A DNA stretch of 64,000 bases from the NCBI RefSeq assembly GCF_022539315.1, contig NC_066316.1, forward strand, positions 56,359,994 to 56,423,993. The letters are read 5' to 3'. Positions 51,110 through 64,000 of the stretch are shown piece after piece; positions within the stretch are counted from its first letter, which is position 1, and each line of letters opens with the position of its first letter. Below the pieces are notes generated by a model. The model worked only from the letters and a program-made list of their open reading frames with translations. It made no database searches and had not been told where the DNA came from. Origin of the DNA: Serinus canaria (lineage: Eukaryota; Chordata; Aves; Passeriformes; Fringillidae). The position numbers were made by a program, and so were the translations under genes.

Positions 51110-51193
51110 CTGTAATTTGAGAGCTCTCTCCTCTTCATTGGCTGCATCAAGAAGGTCATCAATGTCAATTTCTACCTCTGGCATTTCTTCTTC
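51110..51193 (-). CDS. PPP1R14C: PPP1R14C coding exon 2 (acidic middle segment)
   Basis: This 84-nt exon encodes 28 residues, beginning EEEMPEVEIDIDDLLDAANE and ending in RALKLQ. On the minus strand it is preceded by an AG acceptor (tttcag) and followed by a GTAAT donor, and both junctions are phase 0. The segment matches the acidic helix-forming part of the PPP1R14 inhibitor family that follows the phospho-inhibitory domain, and agrees with the KEPI (PPP1R14C) sequence I remember apart from substitutions around AANEEERALK. The protein is a cytosolic or membrane-associated inhibitor of the protein phosphatase 1 catalytic subunit and becomes potent once PKC phosphorylates a threonine encoded in exon 1. 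That exon is outside the window, so the start and the phosphosite cannot be assessed. PPP1R14B is the main alternative; the downstream exons favour PPP1R14C. Confidence 0.95.
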
Positions 51194-54100
51194 CTGAAAT
51201 GCAAAAATATCCACTTAGTCCATAGAGCTATCTTTTAACTAACCCTAAAAGCAGCCTAGTGATAGCACACAAACCCATCTTCCTGGAGCCAGACAAGGAA
51301 ATCAATAGGGGATGGTGGCTTGATTCCTTGCTCCCAAGGCCAGCATCAGGCCAAGCCCCAGTCTCACAGAAGGTGACAGTTCTTAAAAAATCCTTTGCTA
51401 TCAGCCTAACTCATGGCCAGCAGTACAAGTCATGCTACTCTTACAGTACTGGGCAAGAGAATGAAGAAGAAAAAGTAGAAGGTAGAGTAAGTAGATAACA
51501 ACTGCAGCAAGCCACAAAATAGTTTTTTGAAAGCATTTTTGATTGGGCTGCTTTTTGTGGTAACACTGTAGAAGATATCCCTTGCATAAAGTTGTCTTAC
51601 AAGGATGACATACATGCTCCATCAGAAAAACTCAGATTTTTAGTACCTGCAGTGAAGCACAAAGTCTAAGGCATAGAGTATTTTAGAGAATTTTTCTTAA
51701 ACCTCCTCCAGCCACACACTTCTCTCTTTGCATCACCAATACATCAGATGCCTTGTTCCCTGAGCCAGAGCAGCAGTCCATACATTTTGAAGAACCTCTG
51801 AGCTCTGTAATCTCAATGAAAATTAATTATCCACAGATATCACCAAGTATTGCATTTTCAGTTATGCAAAAAACATTCTGCTGGCCATTTTATACATTTT
51901 CTCATCAAAATTGTTATGCAGTTCCCTGCTGCACATAGAAAACTCTGGTCTCAGCCACTCTCTCACACCAAGTCCAGCCTTGACAGTGGCCTCAGTGCCA
52001 TGGCACATAGCTCCTCTGTTGTCCCTCCTCCATCTAAGCCAACACTTGGGCACTGCAAGACTCTCCTCTCCCACAAGTGCACTGCCATCAACTGACTCGC
52101 TGATGTAGCATCACTTTAGCACCCACCTAATGAAAACAGGGACCTAAAGGTCTCCAAAGCAGAGGGTGGATTTAAGAGCTAGGATGAAGCAAAAAGATCA
52201 CAGCAGCAGCTGCTGCCTTCTTGTATCTCACCAACACTTCTCCAGATCCTTTAAAGAAGCATTTTTACAAAAATGTGCTGGTTCTAGCAAGTTGCAGAAG
52301 TTTCAACAATAGTGAAATAATTTACCAACTCCAATAGCAACTGCCTCAGGTAATACCAAAATTATTCTTCTACTGGGTAAAAGAAAGTCTAAACATTACC
52401 AACAAAGATAAGTTAGTTCAAGTTAATCTAAGAGAAGTTAAGCACCAAAGTGGCAAACAAGTAGCTGTATTAAACTCCAGCTAAAATGTCAACTAATCAA
52501 CTCCTTTTTGAGTGTGAGGAGGAATGAAAGAAGTTGGATGATTTAACCCCCCATTCCTCATCTCTGAAGGAAAGTGTGCAGGGACACCATAGGACAGTCA
52601 TGCAGGCAGCTAGACCCAATTAACAAAAATACACAAGGCACACCCTTTGCCCAAGCAGCCTGGTCAGAAAGGAAGCATGGACATTTGCTGAGATGAAGTA
52701 AAGATACCAATTACTGTTACACAATCTGGCAATATGGGAGTTTCTAACCCAATGCAACAGATTCACGAGCAATTTAAGCAAGATGAAGAGAAGTCTTCCA
52801 TAGGCTATATATTCAGTAAAAGCCATCAGAATTAGAAAGGATCAAGAATAATCCATAACAGTGGTACAGTTATTTAGTAGTTTATAATCCCAACTCTATA
52901 CTAATTCGCATATCACACCAAGAACCAGAAATCCCCCACACAGGTAGTAAATCTCCTGAACATTTTATCTAAGCAGCTCAGCCTAAATACTGTTAAGACA
53001 GGGTGACTGGAGTTACTGCTAATATTGTAAACTTATCATAATACACATCCACTGAACTGTGTAAATAGCAATTGTGCATATGTTTGCATTCAGAAGCGCT
53101 GTTCAGCACATTGAGTATTTTGTCAGATACACACATTTTGAACTCTTATCCCTTGGAGCAGCATTCTAGCAAACTGAAATAATGCTGAAATGCAGCAGTG
53201 AGGGGAAATTGCCTAGAAGGTATATAATGCCTTTTTGTGATCACACTTCAAAGTTGAGTGCTCCTGAAAGGTTAGTTTTACTCTGAATGGTACCAGTCAA
53301 ATAGAAGAAATCCTTGCTCCTTCCCTCTTCTTCAATAAACTTTCTCCTACATCTTCAAGGTTCACAGTGCCATCAATTCAGAGGGCAACTGTACCAGCAG
53401 TTCACTGAAATTTCAGTATAACAGGTACCACAGATCCTGTACATTACAAAAAGTGATAATACAAAATAAATTACAAATGTTTCTGAAACAAGGAACTATA
53501 ATTGTATCTGACACAATGGCATTCAATTAAGCTACATTTTCTGTAAAATATCATGTGTATCTTCACTTCACAACAGACTTGAATTCTGATACCTAACACA
53601 GTGGGAGGGGGAATCCCAAAAAGGTAACGCTTGCTCTTATTTTTGGCTGAATGAACAAGCAATCAAAACACCTTTTCTCCATCTGAACTACTGTGCCTGC
53701 ATGATCTGAAGAGTTTTATGTAAGGCATGAAAAACACGCCCTTAGGTCAGGAGCCTGACTACTCCATAACAGCTGAAATGACAGAGGGAGGAAAGACAAA
53801 GTCATGCCTTCTGTTTGACAGATTTTATTGGTGAGATTAGTCTGGTTGTTCCAATTACAATTCAGCAACTAGATCCAGATTGGGCTGGACCAAGCCTGAA
53901 AGGGTCTGTGCAGAGCCAAAGGATGGTATTTTAAGGGCCTTGTTACTGTCATGAGGCTGTGCAAAAAAAACCAAACACTGCCACCAGTTCTGTTCCAGTA
54001 AGAGGAAGACAAAGTGATGCAAATAGTAGATGGGGGGGCAAGGAACCACTAGCAGCATGCTGACAGGGAGCAGCCTCCAGAAAAGCTAAAATAGGTGTGT

Positions 54101-56453
54101 GGGGGTTCTGGGTGCAAATATCTATCAACTGAGACTCTTGGGGGAGAGGAGGATGGACACTCTCCTTTAAAGCACCCTCTGCAGTCTGCATGGACAATGT
54201 AGGCAGAACATGAGCTGATTTCTGCTTAATCATTCAAAAGTAGAAAATATCAAAGACAGCTTCTATTATATTAATAAAACTTAAATTCAACCTTGCATTG
54301 AAAGACAGCCCCATTACTCTTTAGACTGTATGAATTCTTTGCAGGCTACTGGCAAAAGACCTTGGGCACAGATGTGCATTAAGTAGTGAATAGCTGTAGC
54401 AGTTTAAGACATTATAAGCTCTCCAGCTGGCAGTGGTGAATGAAACAGAAACAAGTGAACGTCCATTAGTGAGACCAGAAAAAGGTCTTCAAAATCAGCT
54501 CCCACAGCAGCTTAAGCCAAAGGGCTGGATTTTGCAGGGGCATCTTGAAGAACACTTGCACACTCCAATCTGCTGACCCTGAAGAGAGCACCTCCAATAC
54601 AGCAAAAGCAGGTCTGACATCATTCCAAGCATCTAATAATTAAACATTTACTGGAGGCTTTAAAGTTTAAAGGGCAATAGTTGCCCTATGGAAAACTTCC
54701 CACTATAAATCCAACTGGCAAATTAATCCATTATCCCCCACCCTCACTGTCATTCACTGTGCATCATCACATTTGCAGTGCTGGGAAATAATTAAATAGG
54801 TTTGTTTGATTTTTACTTTAGATTTTAAATCTGGGAAAGAAAGAAGTTAAACACAGCAAGAAAAGTTGAAGTCATCATTTAGTGAGCTAGGAAACAGCAG
54901 GAAAGGATAAGAGAAAAATGAAGGAAAAGGAAGAAAGATGACTTTACAATTCAGTCATATGAAAGTTTCAGATTGTGTGAATCAGGGATTTCTCTCGGAG
55001 TCCTGGAAGATTGCCAGTAAGTGATCAAAATCAAAGTAGAAAATAGGACCAGTTTTTCTGGAAATATCCATTTAATATATTAAAATATTTATTTATTTTA
55101 GAACAGGCATCTGCTGGGCATCTAATAAAGGCAGCTCTAAAACAGCTCATTTGCAGGCATGGATGGCTGCAAGACAGGGGTGCAAGTCTCATGATAAATA
55201 AAAAACCCCATAAATTATCAGGACTAGAAAACATTGGTTGCATATGCAACCTGGTGGGATTTTGAATGAATTGCATTTAGTCCAGGTAAATTAATATGAC
55301 CAAATAATAATTCTTAGAAAACTCAAAAGAACAACTTATGTGCTTCTTATTTCAAAGCATTCCGGTTTTTTGGGGGACTTATGCATGAGGAGAAAAGTGG
55401 ATAAAAGTCAAAACAAAAAAAAATAGTTTAAGTGATCAAAAATTATTAATCCAGAATTAAAGAAAGCTCTCTTTTGTTTAAAGCCAATGCTAGTTAAGTG
55501 CAGAGACAAAATACACAGCTAAAATAAAGCTATTTGGAAGACAAAAAGACTGCTCTGTCTATTGATTGGTATGAGGAAAAGAAGATTAGGAAAGGATGCT
55601 GAAGACAGCATTAAGGTACTCAAAAGTGCCAGGGTTCATGAAATTTGCAGTAAGAAGAAGAAAACTCAGATGTGAAACCCAATTACTAAATGACAGCATG
55701 TTTTCTCCAATTCTAAAATATTAAGAGCAGTAATGCCATGGGAGACATGATGATCTAACATTGAACATGAAAAGAAAAAGAAATCAGCTCTCTTTGTTTT
55801 GGTCCAGGAGAAGTAGTTCATGCAACAGTGAATATTAGTTTGCACTGCTGATAATCAGTGAACACATTTAGGATACTGTTCCCAGCATGATACAATCTTT
55901 AGCATGCAGTTACATATTATTTTCTCCTCCATCAGGCACTTATCTCATTAGCAACCAGTCACTGAATGTGAAATCTCAAAGGAACCACAGAGACAGAAGC
56001 CTCACACTCCTGAGCACATGCCATTCAGTCTTAGCTCCAGATAAGAGGTAGAAAAACCTGTGTTGTGCCCAATCTGTTCTAACCAGAGCAGCAGCCTCTT
56101 CTACCAACAGCAAGTCTATCTTCCTCTATCACTCATTTATTGAATAAAAGTGCAGACATTCACAGCAAAGTTACCGGATTTCTTCACTCATTTTGAGTCA
56201 ATAATCCTATCTTTTATGAATAATCTCAATTTATCTGTGGCAGTATGGCTCTTTAACAGAAACCTTCTCTGTGCTGAGCCTGTCCTCAAGTCTGACATCA
56301 CGTGGATCCAGTTAAATACACGACAAAGGAAAGACACAAAGTGCACCCCTGTCAACAGAATGGCTTATGCAAGCTGCCCAGTATCTCACTGGTGCACCAA
56401 ATACATCTACATAACATGGTACGAAGGGCTGGATAAAAGTCAAGGCCAGATAT

Positions 56454-56469
56454 GGTCCAGATCTGGACC
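56454..56469. repeat. 16-bp perfect palindrome within a CCAGAT-repeat patch
   Basis: GGTCCAGATCTGGACC reads the same on both strands. CCAGAT occurs three times between 56447 and 56474. It lies in PPP1R14C intron 1. Confidence 0.9.
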
Positions 56470-59400
56470 AGATCTGACATACCCTCACCCAGGAGCTAGC
56501 AGCCCATAGCCTTGTGCACACACCACTAGAGGGAGGTAACAGTTTGCAAACACAAGGGCCCCTGGAGTTGCTAGTAAAGCACGGAAAGGTCTTCTGAGCC
56601 CTACACACAGTTCTTGGTCTGGAGAACAAGTCTAATTTTATTACAGAACACTTTGCCCTCTGCTCCTGTTCCTAAAAAATGTAGCCCTCAGCTTTTACTT
56701 TAACATCTCGCTTCCTGCAAAATCCTACCACCTCCGCTCCCATCTTTTCGGGTATTTGCTTCTACATCCATCGTTTGTACCCCTTCTCTGCAACTGAGGG
56801 CCAGAGTAAGGACTGCTGGAAGCAGAAAAAGGAGCAACTCAGCTCCCAGGCACCGTGATGAGGGCTCCCTGCCAAGACAAAACTACAAGAGCCCAGCCCC
56901 TTCTAATTACCCACAGAGCAAGCTTGTTCACATATGCCAATCTTTGAGCTTGTTGCCAAACTTTAACAAGTTCAGGCACATGACAAGCACAAGTGAGAGA
57001 GGAGAGGAGTTGCTTGATTAAACTGAGAACACTTTCATAAACTGGCCACAGGCATCTCCAACGCACAGCAAATCTGGTCTCACCAAAATTTCCAAGATTG
57101 CACATACCAGAGTTTCCACTTGGCTGAAAGTCCTCAAGCAATGTGGAAAACCACTTTTTTTCTTCCTGATTTTAATCTCAACATCAGAAATAACTGAAAT
57201 CTTACCTAAAAAGCTTTTCAAGATATTCCAGCTGAGGCAGGCACATAGTGTGAACCTCCTTAGCTCAGATTATTCCAGTTTGGATGAGCTGAACATTTCA
57301 GGTGTGTTTGCCAGTTGTTAAATCAAGAGTAATGCCAAGAACAATGCTTACAGAGCTCCGCACGGAGAGCTACAAACCTTGCTGTGAAGCAGAAGGGCAG
57401 CTTACCTAGGAATTTGCAAAGTCTAGCAATATAGAGGATGAAACAAAGCTGCAGAAAAGGTGAGAAGATGGACAGACACTTAAACACACAGTGATGCTGT
57501 TTACACAGGCAGGCACTGCTGGACCACAGCTTGCTCAGCCAGTGTGCACAAAACTGTATGGTCCAAAAAACATAGCTGCATTAGGGCAGCTTTCAGACCA
57601 AGAGAACAAACCCTGTTGGCAGAGCATTTATATTCAAGTGCCATAGTTTATTAACACAGCAATTAGATTTCCAGACTAAAGTTTACCCACAACCACCTGG
57701 CTTGGAGAAGAAAGAAACTGCTTGTAAAAAGCCTTGTCTGCATCTGCCAATTTACCCTATGTTGGTTAGCAAACAAGTGGGAAAGAGCCACAAGCTTATA
57801 TTAGGAAGTACACATAATATTACGAGGAAATCTCAACCAGGAAATCAGTTGGAAATTCAAGTCTGAACCCAGGGAACAAAGAGCAGTCTCAAGCTCCAAG
57901 ATCTAAAGCATAACCTGACAGGATCCCAGATCCAGGCCAGTATGAAAGTTAGGTGTGTGATACTCCCAGCCAGAGACACACTATAAGAAAAAGCATAGGA
58001 TTATATGTCAAAAGGATACCACCATACTCCTGCCTATCCCACAGCCGAGTCAGCCTTCCCTGAAAGAGCACTGTTAGGAATTTTTGGCCTCCTCCATAAC
58101 CATCACCATCATCTCTTCCTGGCACACAGTTAAGAGACCAGTTTGAGCAGTATGTTCCTTACAGAAAAAAGAGGGACACAGTTTTGATGTAATCAGTCTA
58201 CATAATGACAAATTTAGAGATTTTGAGTCAAACAACAGAGACATGCTCCCTCTGTGAGATATGACACCTGACATGACTTGTCAATCAATACTTTTGTAAG
58301 TTGCCTAGAAAGAGTAAGTCATGAGGGTCACAGATTTGTGGGGTTTGAGTTTGGGTGGTGGAAAGGAGGAAGGAATCCAGATCAGAATAATCTCAAGCAA
58401 GACAAACCCTATACAGGGATATCACCCTAAGCAAATTGGAACACTAATCCTGTATATTAATGTTACTTAACAATAGTCAAGAACAGCTCAAACTTCCTTA
58501 CTTAGAAAAAATTTTAAATAAAAAACATGGTGTAAAACATTTGAAAATTTCTGGGAATCCCTTAAGTATAAAGGCATCTTAATGCCCATGTATATGCCAG
58601 CAGTTAGGTACAGCTGCAACTTCAGACTTCAAGTGAAAGTAAAAAATAAATTAACATGACAATGGATATACAGTACACACAAAACACATTCTAGTTGTGA
58701 ACGTCATTAAAGCAATTAACAACTAATATTTTTAATATTCAGGGGAGGATCATCCACTCAAGCCAAGTTCTTCCATCTCATTACCCAAGTGGGCTCTTTT
58801 TCTTGCCTCAGTCACTGTAAACGATTGTTTGTCTCAAGCTGGCACTAGCATAGATCAGCCTCTCCTCTTGGCTCTCAAGTGACAGTAGAGCAGAGGAAAC
58901 AGACAGATGCTATTCCAATTAAAAGCTCCATTCAATGAACCAGCCCCTCTAAAGCAGCAAATGCACCCCAAAGTTTTTACTGTAAAATCACATCCATCTA
59001 CACAAAAATGGAAACAGCACAACCCTGGCACTCAGGTGATACAAAAGGACACAAGTCTCTTGTCCCCTTATTCCAGGTGGGATCCCTCTATCAGCAAGGA
59101 GGGATCAGGGCTTTGGGCAGAGATAAGAACATCAATCCCACAATACAATTCCTGTGAAAGCTCCCTTTATGGGCAAGTCTTTGTGAAAGAGGATGGGAAA
59201 GGACATCCACATCCAAAGCACAAGTCTCCCCACCCAGCCTCCCTGAATATCTTCACCCTCTGCCAGAACACAAGCCTTCCTGCATTGACATTCAACACAG
59301 TCAGCTGCTGCCTTTGCAGATGCCACTGCAGTTTTGCCTTTCCTTCAATTAGAAGGTTAGAGGGCACAAAAATGATGGCAACACACTATGATTCCCCCCA

Positions 59401-60565
59401 AACTCCTTAGAGTTACAGGCACTAAATTTTAGTCAGCTGTTAGGTCCTAAATGATAACATGGTTAGCACAACATTTTAAACTGTATATGGAGTGAGGGGA
59501 AAAATAAGACAGCCAACTGTGTAAAAAAAGTCAGCTGAAGGAGGAGAAAGAGGAAGTTAAGCTAAAGCACAGTGAGACAGGTACAAGCATTGCCAAAACC
59601 TCTACTGAAATTACTCAGAGAAGGGAAAGCAGGGCCAGTTTCTGAGAACAGCTCAATATATAGAAGCTATGCAACTCTGGCTTTTCCAAATTAGAACAAT
59701 GGAAAATCTGGACCACGCCCCTGCTACTGTGTTCCACTGCATCACAGACAGATGCTACCCATCACACCTCAACTGCCTCAGTGCCACACAATTATGGCAA
59801 CACAAAGCTTCAAATAAAACATGGTACTACTTCCCAAACAACAATAGAGCAAGTAGTTGAAAAAACACTGATAAGTGGAGCTTTATAATATTAGCAACTT
59901 GCAACAGATCAGAACAGAAGCATCATAATTTCTGGAAGCTGTTTCAATGTAGATTCAGGCCTACCTACACTCAGAACTGGGGGCAGTGGGATTTTCAAAC
60001 AGAGATCAAGGGCTCTCTTTAATCAGTATGGGTGAACTAGACATTAAAATTCACTTTACATTTCTGCACCAATGTGACCACCACTGTCAGAATTGCCTTT
60101 GTGTTTATACAGACCATACGAAAATGGTGACATGGTGACCTCAGTCAAATACTCTAGAGTGCCTCTGCAGAAGAAGAAATCTTGGTTCCTCTCTTTCCAC
60201 TTCTCTCCAATCTGCTTGCTAGCAGGGCCACAAAGCTGCTATTGAAAGAATAATGTGTAAGGAGAAAAACTAAGTTTTATTGCACTTTGAACTCTGCCAA
60301 CTCAGCCGAGGCCACACTTGCCTAGCAGACACACTGCCTACTGTTGGTCACCAGCACACTCATCAAGTTTTCTTGCTGGAAGGAAGGCTTTCTGTGCCCT
60401 TTCAGAAGACCATGCCTCTTTATTTAGATGCCTGGGCTGCCTGCCACATTTCACTGGCTGCATTCTCCCATCAGCAGCAGGGAGGTAACTCATACAGTGT
60501 TGGATGCAGCCTGCAACTCCATGAACAGCACTGGCAGCTTGTGCAGGTGCCTTGGCCAAGAAAGA

Positions 60566-60609
60566 TAAATAACAGATCCTTTTACTTTAAATAACAGATC
60601 CTTTTACTT
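60566..60609. repeat. Exact 22-bp tandem duplication (two copies)
   Basis: Copies at 60566-60587 and 60588-60609 are identical and contain AACAGATCCTTTTAC. Identity ends right outside the two copies. It lies in intron 1 of PPP1R14C. Confidence 0.95.
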
Positions 60610-63600
60610 TTCTTTTCCCTGCTTCTGCTCAAGATCTTTTCTCTCTCAGTCTTTTTTAAATTTATTTATTCATTATTATATGGAAGATAAGGAAGTAATT
60701 TTCAAAGAATCAATAGGAGCAATTTTTTCTCTAATTAACTGCTAAATGGAATTTTGTAAAGGTAAAACAAATGCAGGCACACACTACCATCCTGTGTTTT
60801 ACCAAGTTTCAAAAGAGCCTATTATGTCTGTGACTGAAAATACTTATCCTGGGCCCTGGACTTGCTATTTTTAGTTTGGTATTTATCTGTTGCTTGAATG
60901 AGTGACTGAAACACTAGTCAGGGGTCACACACTTGCAGTGCCGACTCTGGTCTGTCCATACACAGTAGTTCTTGTATGAGCAGCTGTTTAGGAAGCACTT
61001 GCTCAGAGCCCCTGCCATAAAGCATCCAACACAGAGTAACCAAAATTGGCTCTGACTTGGAATGGAATGGCTTATAGGGATCCCTAGCTGGCCAAAAAAA
61101 CACAGTTTGGCAAGAGCTGTTTGGTTCATGGCCCCGTCATTCATTTAAATACTTCCATCAGTTTATTTAGGAAATGGAAGTTGAGAATCAGATACAACTT
61201 ATTTACTCATCTTTTATCATCTTTTATGTGACAACTTCAGCAAAAATTGTGACAGCCCTTAAAAATCACATGGTTTTGACTGTGACACTGATGCAACTGC
61301 CCAGTACAACAGAAACATGGCCACTTCTCTTTAACATGCAGAACACCTCTTTGTGCTTTCCTCTCCTGGTTGGGAAATTCTTGCCTAATCTCCAAGGAAG
61401 AGTCATCATGATGCCAATGCAGATGCTTCTATTAAGTTAGAAAAAGCCAGCTTTGGCCAACATTTCTCATGCAGACAAAATAGGCCAAGCCAGTAAAAAA
61501 CATACAATGAAAGCTCCATTTCATTACCACTTCACAATTTAATAAATGTCTCATTTGAAAATTTTGTATCACTGGAAGATAGAGAAAACAAGTAAGTGCT
61601 GGAAGGTGAAGCTGAACATGTAAGTTCAGACTATATTCTATGCCATTGTAATGTTGTATTAATTCCTTTCAAAATAGGGATTTTCAATGGAATCATTCAG
61701 ATCTCTTTCTTGCATTGAAGTGTTATCTTCCCAGCTGGTTCGTTAACTGGGATTTCCATCATGCAGAACCACCCTTCCTTCACACATTTCACAACCTGAC
61801 ATCTGTGCTCATGGGCTCTGTGTCATTTTTATCTTGTTTTAGTCAATGTCTAATTGCCAGCAAGCTTTGAACCACTCATTTTCTTTCCAAAATCCTTTTA
61901 TTATATCCAAATGTAGCATGCTTGAAAGGAATTTAAGTTTTAGTTACCATTTTAGGATACCTCCATTAAAAAAATTCTCAGGAGTCTGTCAAAATGCCTT
62001 GCCATTCATTTGGTTTCAAGTATACACATTCACACTTTCCTGAGAGTCTCCAAAAATGGGTTGTAAGGAGACACTCTATTTCCACATCAAGGGCACCTCC
62101 TTGCCGACCCAGGTAAAACAAAAGCTTCCAGCAAACCCTTCTTACTCCCAGCCCTTCACATTCTTGTACCCATTTCACTATAAAGGCCCCTATGGGCACA
62201 TTTACTTACCCCGAGAGAAGCTAATCTTTGCTCACTGCCAAAGAATTGCACTCTGAACAGCCAGCAAACCTTATAAATTGCGTTGCCATCTTGAAAATGC
62301 AGACTGAGCAAGTGTCCCTTGGCAGAGCCTGCAGATGATCTGCAACAACTGTTTTAAGAACAGATATCATCCTAACTGCCTTCCAAGAAAGCCCACAGCA
62401 CCAGGAACTCCCATTTCAGCTCCCTTGATCCCTAAACAGTACAGTTTTTCTACTGAACTCTCACTTTGCTGTGGTCAGCCTAAAATTTGTTCTCTTCTCC
62501 TACTTCACTTCAAGATTTATCTTTCTTAAGAAGATGTCAAATACATGTGAAAATATTTGCATCCATTTTTCAGAGACACAAACATGCAAAGTCAGGAATT
62601 GTCAGCAATCTCTAATCATTCGCATTTTTGGAAATTGTCACAGGCAGAAAAAAAAAGTGTGTTTTTCTTCCATATGGCATTCCAAAAGAAGTAAGTTATG
62701 ATGATATGCATATATTTTAATTTTTTTTTAAGAAATAAAAGCTTTGTAGTTCCATAACCATAGTCTGAGAAGTAATTTAAGGCATACAGAAGGAGAAAAG
62801 TATAATGTGAGGCAAGATATTTGTTGTTTTGGCTTTGTATAGAAGTAGAAAACCGAAGTAATTCCTGAAGCTTCTAATTTACTTACAGCTTTACTTTTTA
62901 AATGCTTAAGAGCCTATCATCTTCCACAACATACTCTCTCACCAGCAGCAAACATGTGACAGACATTTTCATATTGGATAATGAAAAACTGCAGTGAGAT
63001 ACATGATCATGGCAGTGTTAGCAAGCCCTAAACAGAATGGGGCCAAAGCAGTGAGGTGTCCCTCTGCTCCTCTGATACACCAACAGGCATTATTTTCCAG
63101 CACGACCATAAAAATTCCAGATGCTCATGCAACAGCTGCTAGTCCTCACAAATCACTGTAGCAGAAAGATGATGTAGGCAAACAAAGAAAGTCCAGGGCT
63201 GATGAGAGCCCTTAAAATAGATGACTTTGCAGACTGGGAATAGCAAAAACAGAGACACTATAATTGGGCTGAACTGAGGAGAGAGCACTCCAACAGGCTG
63301 CTGAAGGGTGAGCACCTATTCCCCCCACCCTTTCTTCTTAGCAGTATCACTCCCTTGTATGTCCTAAAGAAAACAACTGCTTAAACTGTTTCCTATGACT
63401 CAACTACAGCTCCAGGATAAGACTACTTTTTTCAAGCTGTATCAAGCCTAGCCCTTCATTTCCAGGGCTGGAGCCCCAATAGAGGGACTATAACCCTCAA
63501 GTTAACAAAAGAGTGAAAAACTACTGTTAAGTATCTTAATTAACACATAGGGGGGAATAAGGGAAAAAAAAAAAAAACAACAGAAAAGACTAATATGCGA

Positions 63601-64000
63601 GGAGGAGAAAAAGATTTTAAGAGGACTGTAATTTTCTCAAGTATACCTTAAATGCCGGAAGGCGCCACTTTCAGTTATCAGGAATACCAAAGACTCCCAG
63701 AAAGGAGAGAACTCACATACATACTCAAGATCTCATTTCTTAAATAGTTTCCTGGTTCTGTAGGGCAACGCACACACCAAGACTACCTGGGTGTAGTCTT
63801 GCAACTCCTGGGAGTCCTGAACACAATCAGAGCAATGTTTCTGGTTAGCACTGAGTTTCCAGAGGCCAAAACATGGGTGAGTTATCAGAGGCTTTGTCTG
63901 CAGCCAACTAGGCACAGCTTTTCAGACAGAGCCCAAATGAGTACAGCGGTCTTTCAGTTTCCTCCTGAAGTTCTTTCCATACTTTGCAAAGCCTTTCCAG

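Larger units (their letters stand above)
51194..64000 (-). other. PPP1R14C: PPP1R14C intron 1 (partial; runs off the window)
   Basis: No PPP1R14C exon 1 was found here. That exon should be GC-rich and encode glycine/serine-rich sequence followed by the KVTVKYDRKELRKRL phospho-inhibitory motif and a WIVEQL helix. Neither strand shows that peptide or a CpG island, so exon 1 must lie beyond 64000. The stretch is about 40% GC, largely unique in appearance, with a 22-bp tandem duplication at 60566-60609, a 16-bp palindrome at 56454-56469 and scattered A runs. I recognise no other gene in it. Confidence 0.75.

Noticed and set aside
58907..59410. 167-codon open frame on the plus strand in PPP1R14C intron 1
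   Set aside because: No recognisable motif, and it lies antisense within an intron without promoter or splice support.
51194..64000. Search for PPP1R14C exon 1
   Set aside because: Neither the KYDRKELRKRL motif nor a GC-rich coding block appears on the minus strand, so exon 1 was not annotated.
1..64000. CRISPR arrays, tRNA or rRNA genes, bacterial-type operons
   Set aside because: No regularly spaced repeats, cloverleaf patterns or ribosomal sequence were seen, and the sequence is clearly vertebrate.

Overview
The window looks like vertebrate, almost certainly bird, nuclear DNA: moderate GC, no operons, very long stretches without coding sequence, CR1-type LINE ends of the avian kind, and a solo endogenous-retrovirus LTR. 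A passerine is my guess from the look of the LTR, recalled from memory and not aligned.

Only one protein-coding gene can be supported. It lies on the minus strand and is PPP1R14C (KEPI, a PKC-potentiated inhibitor protein of protein phosphatase 1). Three small phase-0 coding exons encode the C-terminal 63 residues: exon 2 at 51110-51193, exon 3 at 49721-49753 and exon 4 with the stop codon at 40102-40176. A 3' UTR of about 1.2 kb probably ends near 38865. Exon 1, which carries the start codon and the phosphorylated inhibitory motif, is not in the window; everything from 51194 to 64000 behaves as intron 1.

The layout, left to right, is as follows. Positions 1-38864 are intergenic DNA downstream of the gene, with decayed CR1/L3-like LINE pieces (about 14.3, 16.0-16.7, 22.8-23.2 and 24.4-24.8 kb), a younger CR1 3' end (17.7 kb), an AT-rich stretch at 4.0-5.06 kb that may be a conserved non-coding element, and several perfect short-loop inverted repeats. 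From 38865 to 40176 is the last exon of PPP1R14C. Intron 3 (40177-49720) holds two CR1 3' ends and a complete 387-bp solo LTR with a 6-bp target-site duplication. Intron 2 (49754-51109) and the partial intron 1 follow.

No RNA genes, CRISPR arrays or intact mobile-element ORFs were found. None of the long open reading frames outside PPP1R14C resembles a protein family I know, and I treat them as chance ORFs. The features most worth checking are the solo LTR with its CCAAT-box palindrome, the exact 61-bp tandem duplication at 16.35 kb, and the set of perfect hairpins that look like products of template switching. I did not find a convincing undescribed system.
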